Positions 60,014 through 64,000 of a DNA stretch of 64,000 bases are shown here, piece after piece (position 1 is the stretch's first letter; each line of letters begins with the position of its first letter). The DNA is taken from the NCBI RefSeq assembly GCF_918697865.1, contig NZ_CAKKMV010000005.1, forward strand, positions 186,001 to 250,000, written 5' to 3'. The DNA comes from Massilia sp. Bi118 (lineage in GTDB: Bacteria > Pseudomonadota > Gammaproteobacteria > Burkholderiales > Burkholderiaceae_D). Under the pieces are notes generated by a model. That model saw nothing but the letters and a program-made list of their open reading frames with translations. It did no database searches and was not told where the DNA came from. Made by a program: the position numbers and the translations under genes.

Positions 60014-60452
60014 GGTTTCCTCCTCGGTGTTGGGCATATTCCGCATTGAAGCGCTCGGACAGTTCCGCGAGCGTGACATTCGACAGCCGTTGGATCAGCA
60101 GCGCTTCGGCTTCCTCGAAGGCGCTGGCCAGGGATTGGTTGACGGCCTTTTCGACGAGGCACTCGGGGTTGTCCATCCGGTTGCCCATCGCGAACACAGT
60201 CGGCGATCCGACCGCCTCGTAAATGTCGCGCAGGGTGACCTGCTGCAGGTCGGCCGTCACTACCCAGCCGCCGCCATGCCCTTTGCCCGAGCCGACGTAG
60301 CCGCGTTCGCGCAGACCGGCGAGGGTGCGCCGCACCAGCACGGGATTGGTGTCAAGGAAGCCCGCAAGCTCCTCCGATGTCAGCGGGCGCTCGCTGTGCG
60401 CCATGTGCAGGAGAAGGTGGAGGATGGAAGATAGCTTACTGTCTCGTCTCAT
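60003..60452 (-). CDS. Rrf2-family transcriptional regulator
   Basis: A 149-residue winged-helix regulator of the Rrf2 family (SSILHLLLHMAHSERPLTSEELAGFLDTNPVLVRRTLAGLRERGYVGSGKGHGGGWVV). The three-Cys iron-sulfur motif of IscR/NsrR is absent; there is only one Cys (NPECLVEKAVNQ), as in YwnA/Cys-poor members. So it is probably not an Fe-S sensor but may sense thiol state. ATG 60452 is chosen; a longer frame to 60551 would add an alanine run from the GCT/GCC repeat. It overlaps the oxidoreductase gene. Confidence 0.9.
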   Translation of the reverse strand: MRRDSKLSSILHLLLHMAHSERPLTSEELAGFLDTNPVLVRRTLAGLRERGYVGSGKGHGGGWVVTADLQQVTLRDIYEAVGSPTVFAMGNRMDNPECLVEKAVNQSLASAFEEAEALLIQRLSNVTLAELSERFNAEYAQHRGGNHEN

Positions 60453-60497
60453 GTAACTTATGATAGTACAAAATTCAGAGGCGTGCAGATTATTTTC

Positions 60498-60525
60498 GGC
60501 CGCTGCCGCTGCCGCTGCCGCGGCC
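60498..60525. repeat. Short CCGCTG tandem repeat
   Basis: Three CCGCTG units (60500-60517) followed by CCGCGG, flanked by GGCC at both ends, in the 149-base gap between the Rrf2 gene and the divergent formamidase-like gene. It may vary in copy number between strains. Confidence 0.6.
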
Positions 60526-60601
60526 TTCCGGACTCTCCACATTCTCTCCACAGTGCTGTCCTACACTGCTTGCTTCAACCTTCAGCAGAGAGATACGAAC
60601 C

Positions 60602-61885
60602 ATGCGATTCGCCATCTTGATCGGCCTGTTGTTCGCCGCGCTGCCCGCCCGCGCGGGAGAAACCTGGCTGCTGCAAGTCGACCGCTGGGGCACGCTCTCG
60701 GCGATGACGCTGTCGATCGAGGACGATGACGGCCGCCTGAGCGGCACCCTCGACGGCGATGTCTTGCAGGGACGACGCAGCGGCAAGAACATCGCTTTCA
60801 GCGTCAAGGACCGGTATGGCAAGCGCTACGAGTACGGCGGCAGCATCGACGGCAAGGGCATGCACGGCAGCGCGGATTTTCCCGGCACGAACGATGCCGG
60901 TGCGCGCGTGCGCCACACATTCGGCGCGCGCCGCTTGCCGGTGCGGGTATCGAATGCGCCGCAAAGCCATACCTATGTCCCGGCCGATTATTCGAACGTA
61001 TTCAGCGCCACCCGAGCGCCCGTGCTGACGATCTGGCCCGGCGATTCGGTCCACACGACAACCGTCGATTCGGGCGGCGTGGACGAACACGGCATCACGC
61101 GCGCCCTGTACGGCAACCCGCAGACCGGGCCCTTCTTCGTGATGGGTGCGGAGGCCGGCGATACCCTCGTCATCCACCTGCGTCGCCTGCGTCTGAACCG
61201 CGATTGGGCCGATAGCCTGGATGCCGTGGTCGCACGCGCCCAAACCACCAGTTTTGCAGCGCAGGCCATGGCGCTCGGCAAGCCGGTGCGCTGGAAGCTG
61301 GACCGCGAACGGGGCCTGGCCAGCCCGCTGCAGCCCGGTCCCGGCCTGGCCGGCTTTGCCGTACCAACGCGCCCGATGCTGGGCGGCCTGGCGGTGGCGC
61401 CCCCGGACGGCCCGGCGGTGTCGACCGGCGATACCGGCCGCTTCGGCGGCAACATGGATTTCAACGAAGTCGTGGAAGGCAACACGGTCTACCTGCCGGT
61501 GCAGCAGCCGGGCGCCTTGCTTTATCTGGGCGATGCACATGCACTGCAGGGCGATGGCGAAATCTCGCAGTTCGCGCTTGAGACCTCGATGGACGTCGAC
61601 TTCACGATCGGGCTCATCAAAGGCAAGGCGGTGGCGATGCCACGCGTCGAATCGCCGACCCATATCATGACGCTGGGGCAGGCCGGCTCGCTCGACGAGG
61701 CGGTCAAGATGGCCACGGCGGGCCTGGTGCAGTGGTTGCAGCAGGATTTCGGCCTGAGCTTGCAGGAAGCGTCGATCGTGCTCGGCAGCGCTATCGAATA
61801 CAGGGTGGCGAACTTGGCGGGCCGGAGCGTGGGTGTGGCTGCAAAGCTGGACAAGCGGCTGATCCGGCGCAGTCCGCTACCTTGA
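60602..61885 (+). CDS. Exported acetamidase/formamidase-like protein with extra N-terminal domain
   Basis: A 427-residue protein with a signal peptide (about residues 1-19, ending ARAG). An N-terminal region of about 95 residues (LLQVDRWGTLSAMTLSIEDDDGRLSGTLDGDVLQG) is not part of the usual FmdA/AmdA enzyme. The hydrolase part (about 115-427) has PVLTIWPGDSVHTTTVDSGG, NPQTGPFFVMGAEAGDTLVIHL, GRFGGNMDFNEV and GDAHALQGDGE, the last two being typical of the family. Family members split formamide or acetamide. Divergent from the Rrf2 gene. Export is unusual for this enzyme class. Confidence 0.85.
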   Translation: MRFAILIGLLFAALPARAGETWLLQVDRWGTLSAMTLSIEDDDGRLSGTLDGDVLQGRRSGKNIAFSVKDRYGKRYEYGGSIDGKGMHGSADFPGTNDAGARVRHTFGARRLPVRVSNAPQSHTYVPADYSNVFSATRAPVLTIWPGDSVHTTTVDSGGVDEHGITRALYGNPQTGPFFVMGAEAGDTLVIHLRRLRLNRDWADSLDAVVARAQTTSFAAQAMALGKPVRWKLDRERGLASPLQPGPGLAGFAVPTRPMLGGLAVAPPDGPAVSTGDTGRFGGNMDFNEVVEGNTVYLPVQQPGALLYLGDAHALQGDGEISQFALETSMDVDFTIGLIKGKAVAMPRVESPTHIMTLGQAGSLDEAVKMATAGLVQWLQQDFGLSLQEASIVLGSAIEYRVANLAGRSVGVAAKLDKRLIRRSPLP

Positions 61886-61992
61886 ACGGGATGCGGCGAT
61901 CACGATCCGATCCACTGCTCCAGGCCGTTTGCAGACTTCGCAAAGCGCTCTTCTTCCGAAGAACGTTTGCTGGCTCACCCGGCCGACATTAT

Positions 61993-62673
61993 TTATTGCG
62001 CCTCCGGCTCAGGCAGCCACAAATGCACAGCCAGGATCGCCACCGGCACGATCAGCGCCACGAAGCCCACCGCCAGATAGGCAAAGGCCGCCGCCCCGCA
62101 GCCCAGCGCAAAGGCCAGCACCGGCCAGAAGAATTTCGCGCAGCGCGCCTTGGTTGCCGCATCGGCCGCGCCGCGCAAACGGTCGACCGTGTCGATGACC
62201 AGTTGGGTGACGTTCCCGGTCATCATCGAGGTCGGCGCCAGGTGGGTCAGCAGCAGCTTGCTGGCGGCGCTGTGCGCGCCCATCGCGGCCGCGCCGAACA
62301 GGCCCGCCGCCATCGCCAGCGCGCCGACCTGGCGGCTGACCGGCTCGGCCAGCATGCCGCAGACCATGAAGCCGATCAGCAGCACCAGCTGCAGCAGGTA
62401 GGACGGTTTCACGGCCGGCTTGCCGCGTCGCTCGCAACTGGCCACCAGCAGCCGGGCCGCGGCCACGCCGAGGATGAAGGCGGGGAAGGCCAGCAGTTTC
62501 AGTAAGGTCGGCGTCTGGCCCGGATCGGCCAGCGCCACCGCGATCAGCACGAAGTTGCCGGTGACGTGGGCGGTGAACAGGCCGAACAGGGCGGTGAAGC
62601 CGAGGGTGTCGACGTAGCCGGCCAGGAAGCCCATGCCCACGCCCTGCAGGCGTGCGAAATTAGACGTCGTCAT
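61993..62673 (-). CDS. DUF1275 (YoaK-like) membrane protein
   Basis: A 226-residue inner-membrane protein with about six helices. Family features are the N-terminal GVGMGFLAGYVDTLGFTALFGLFTAHVTGNFVLIAVAL and MMTGNVTQLVIDTVDRL. ATG 62673 lies at the start of the conserved region; the amidohydrolase stop is only 2 bases upstream (TGATCATG), so it shares that transcript. The DUF1275 family is of unknown function. Confidence 0.88.
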   Translation of the reverse strand: MTTSNFARLQGVGMGFLAGYVDTLGFTALFGLFTAHVTGNFVLIAVALADPGQTPTLLKLLAFPAFILGVAAARLLVASCERRGKPAVKPSYLLQLVLLIGFMVCGMLAEPVSRQVGALAMAAGLFGAAAMGAHSAASKLLLTHLAPTSMMTGNVTQLVIDTVDRLRGAADAATKARCAKFFWPVLAFALGCGAAAFAYLAVGFVALIVPVAILAVHLWLPEPEAQ

Positions 62674-62675
62674 GA

Positions 62676-64000
62676 TCAGAACGCGAAGCAGCTGCAGCCG
62701 AAGGCGCCCCAGAAGCCGCCGAAGTCCTGTACCGGTACGGTCGACTTGCGGGCCTTGTCGTGCTGGTGGGCGTGCACGCCGCAAGGGCCGCTGCACTGGT
62801 GCGGCATCGCCACGCGCGCTTGCTGCGGCTGCGGTGCGGCACGGCGCCAGTGTCCCGGCACCTTCTGCACCGGCGACCACTCCGGCAGCACCGGAATCGG
62901 CGGCGGCCCCAGGCTCGTGAACTCGGCCGCGCCGTAGACGATGTCGCCGCCGACCACGGTCAGCACCGATTCCAGCGCCTTGATCGCATCGATGGGCACG
63001 CTGAAGAAGTCAGCGGACAGCACCGCCAGGTCGGCCAGCATGCCGACCTGGATCCGGCCCTTGCGTCCCTGCTCGTTCGAGAACCAGGCGCTGCCCGAGG
63101 TCCACAGTTCCAGTGCGACGCTGCGTTCGAGCAGGCCATTGTCGCCGTACAGCGGCAGGCCGCCGACGGTGCGCCCACTCACCAGCCAGTACAGCGCGGT
63201 CCAGGGGTTGTAGCTGGCCACGCGGGTGGCGTCGGTGCCGGCGCCCACCGGCACGCCCGTCTCCAGCATGTGTTTCACGGGCGGGGTCGCCTTTGCGGCT
63301 TCCTTGCCGTAGCGGTCGACGAAGTACTCGCCCTGGAAGGCCATGCGGTGCTGGATGGCGATGCCGCCGCCCAGCGCTTTCACACGTTCGATGTTGTGCT
63401 GGCTGATGGTCTCGCAATGGTCGAACATCCAGTGCAGGCCGTCGAAGGGGATCTCACGGTTGACCTTTTCGAACACGTCCAGCATGCGCGTGATCGATTC
63501 GTCGTAGGTCGCATGCAGGCGGAAGGGCCAGCGGCTCGCGACCAGGTGGCGCACCACTTTTTCCAGCTCGTCTTCCATGCCGGGCGCCAGTTCCGGACGC
63601 GGCTCCAGGAAGTCTTCGAAGTCGGCCGCCGAGAACACCAGCATCTCGCCGGCGCCGTTGTGGCGGTAGTAGTCGCTGCCCTGGCCGGGCGTCACCATCT
63701 TTGTCCAGCGCTGGAAGTCTTCCAGTTCCTGGCCCTTGTTCTGGGTGAAGAGGTTGTAGGCGATGCGGATCGTCAGCTGCCTGTTGCGGTCGAGTTCCTC
63801 GATGACGGAATAGTCCTCGGGGTAGTTCTGGAAGCCGCCGCCGGCGTCGATCGCGCTGGTGATGCCGAGGCGGTTCAGCTCGCGCATGAACTGGCGCGTC
63901 GAATTCACCTGCAGGTCGTAGGGCAGCTTCGGGCCTTTCGCCAGCGTCGCGTACAGGATCATCGCGTTGGGGCGGGCGATCAGCATGCCGGTCGGGTTGC
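62676..64000 (-). CDS. Amidohydrolase (YtcJ-like), 5' end outside window
   Basis: The C-terminal part of a metal-dependent amidohydrolase 3-type enzyme. Seen are GLHWMFDHCETISQHNIERVKALGGGIAIQHRMAF, VPVGAGTDATRVASYNPWTALYWLVSGRTV and QVGMLADLAVLSADFFSVP, matching the YtcJ group. The frame is open to the right edge, so the N-terminal metal-ligand part lies outside. The last ~55 residues form an unusual Cys/His-containing tail (PHQCSGPCGVHAHQHDK and FGCSCFAF) beyond the normal end of the family. It is co-transcribed with the DUF1275 gene. Confidence 0.9.
   Translation of the reverse strand, partial: NPTGMLIARPNAMILYATLAKGPKLPYDLQVNSTRQFMRELNRLGITSAIDAGGGFQNYPEDYSVIEELDRNRQLTIRIAYNLFTQNKGQELEDFQRWTKMVTPGQGSDYYRHNGAGEMLVFSAADFEDFLEPRPELAPGMEDELEKVVRHLVASRWPFRLHATYDESITRMLDVFEKVNREIPFDGLHWMFDHCETISQHNIERVKALGGGIAIQHRMAFQGEYFVDRYGKEAAKATPPVKHMLETGVPVGAGTDATRVASYNPWTALYWLVSGRTVGGLPLYGDNGLLERSVALELWTSGSAWFSNEQGRKGRIQVGMLADLAVLSADFFSVPIDAIKALESVLTVVGGDIVYGAAEFTSLGPPPIPVLPEWSPVQKVPGHWRRAAPQPQQARVAMPHQCSGPCGVHAHQHDKARKSTVPVQDFGGFWGAFGCSCFAF

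Noticed and set aside
60453..60551. Alanine-rich N-terminal extension of the Rrf2 protein
   Set aside because: It arises by translating the CCGCTG repeat; the conserved family start is at 60452.

Overview
The window is GC-rich, gene-dense bacterial chromosome. Gene content points to a betaproteobacterium of the Oxalobacteraceae, most like Massilia/Telluria: PEP-CTERM proteins, a PhaM-type polyhydroxyalkanoate granule protein, a fused subunit I/III cytochrome oxidase, paired DUF3108 proteins, TamAB, and many GAF/EAL/HD-GYP signalling proteins. This is inferred from protein families; no rRNA or tRNA gene was seen. No phage, insertion sequence or CRISPR array was found, and no intergenic gap exceeds about 280 bases.

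Layout. 0-3.4 kb: the 3' part of a cytochrome c oxidase I/III fusion, a small membrane protein and a PEP-CTERM protein. 3.5-8.3 kb: DNA repair gene tag, tRNA-modification gene mnmC (methyltransferase half apparently decayed), and a histidine kinase / response-regulator-TPR pair. 8.3-13.2 kb: phaM, two DUF3108 proteins, and a divergent SDR/LysR pair with a clear LysR-type operator. 13.4-18.4 kb: a three-gene condensin-like operon (putative kleisin, small partner, SMC ATPase) closed by a strong terminator; no JetD-type nuclease lies beside it. 18.4-25 kb: VirK/DUF535 protein, Tat-exported threonine-aldolase-like enzyme, two tandem membrane paralogues, and a hydrolase gene bracketed by two copies of a GGGGTCAGAC palindromic repeat. 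25-31.4 kb: tamA-tamB. 31.5-34.3 kb: queC, a phosphoesterase, small proteins, and a well-supported 59-residue proline-rich protein. 34.4-42 kb: a signalling block of a double-GAF kinase, an EAL protein with a C-terminal zinc-binding CZB-like domain, a hybrid kinase and a REC/DUF3369/HD-GYP protein. 42-47 kb: an Fpg/Nei glycosylase, three tandem DUF3016 paralogues, and an ECF sigma / anti-sigma / exported-protein operon. 47-54.6 kb: thioesterase, M20 peptidase, small exported proteins, a DUF882 protein, a second PEP-CTERM protein, a chemoreceptor, a ClpP and another ECF sigma factor. 54.6-58.8 kb: a LysR-controlled oxidoreductase / isomerase / VOC / flavin-monooxygenase cluster. 58.8-64 kb: an Rrf2 regulator with a thioredoxin-reductase-like enzyme, an exported formamidase-like protein, a DUF1275 protein and a partial amidohydrolase.

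The most interesting items are the condensin-like operon without a nuclease partner, the EAL-CZB fusion with an intact candidate zinc site, the degenerate MnmC methyltransferase domain, the K-channel Lys-to-Gln change in the oxidase, the DUF3016 triplication, and the small proline-rich gene with its own promoter and ribosome-binding site.
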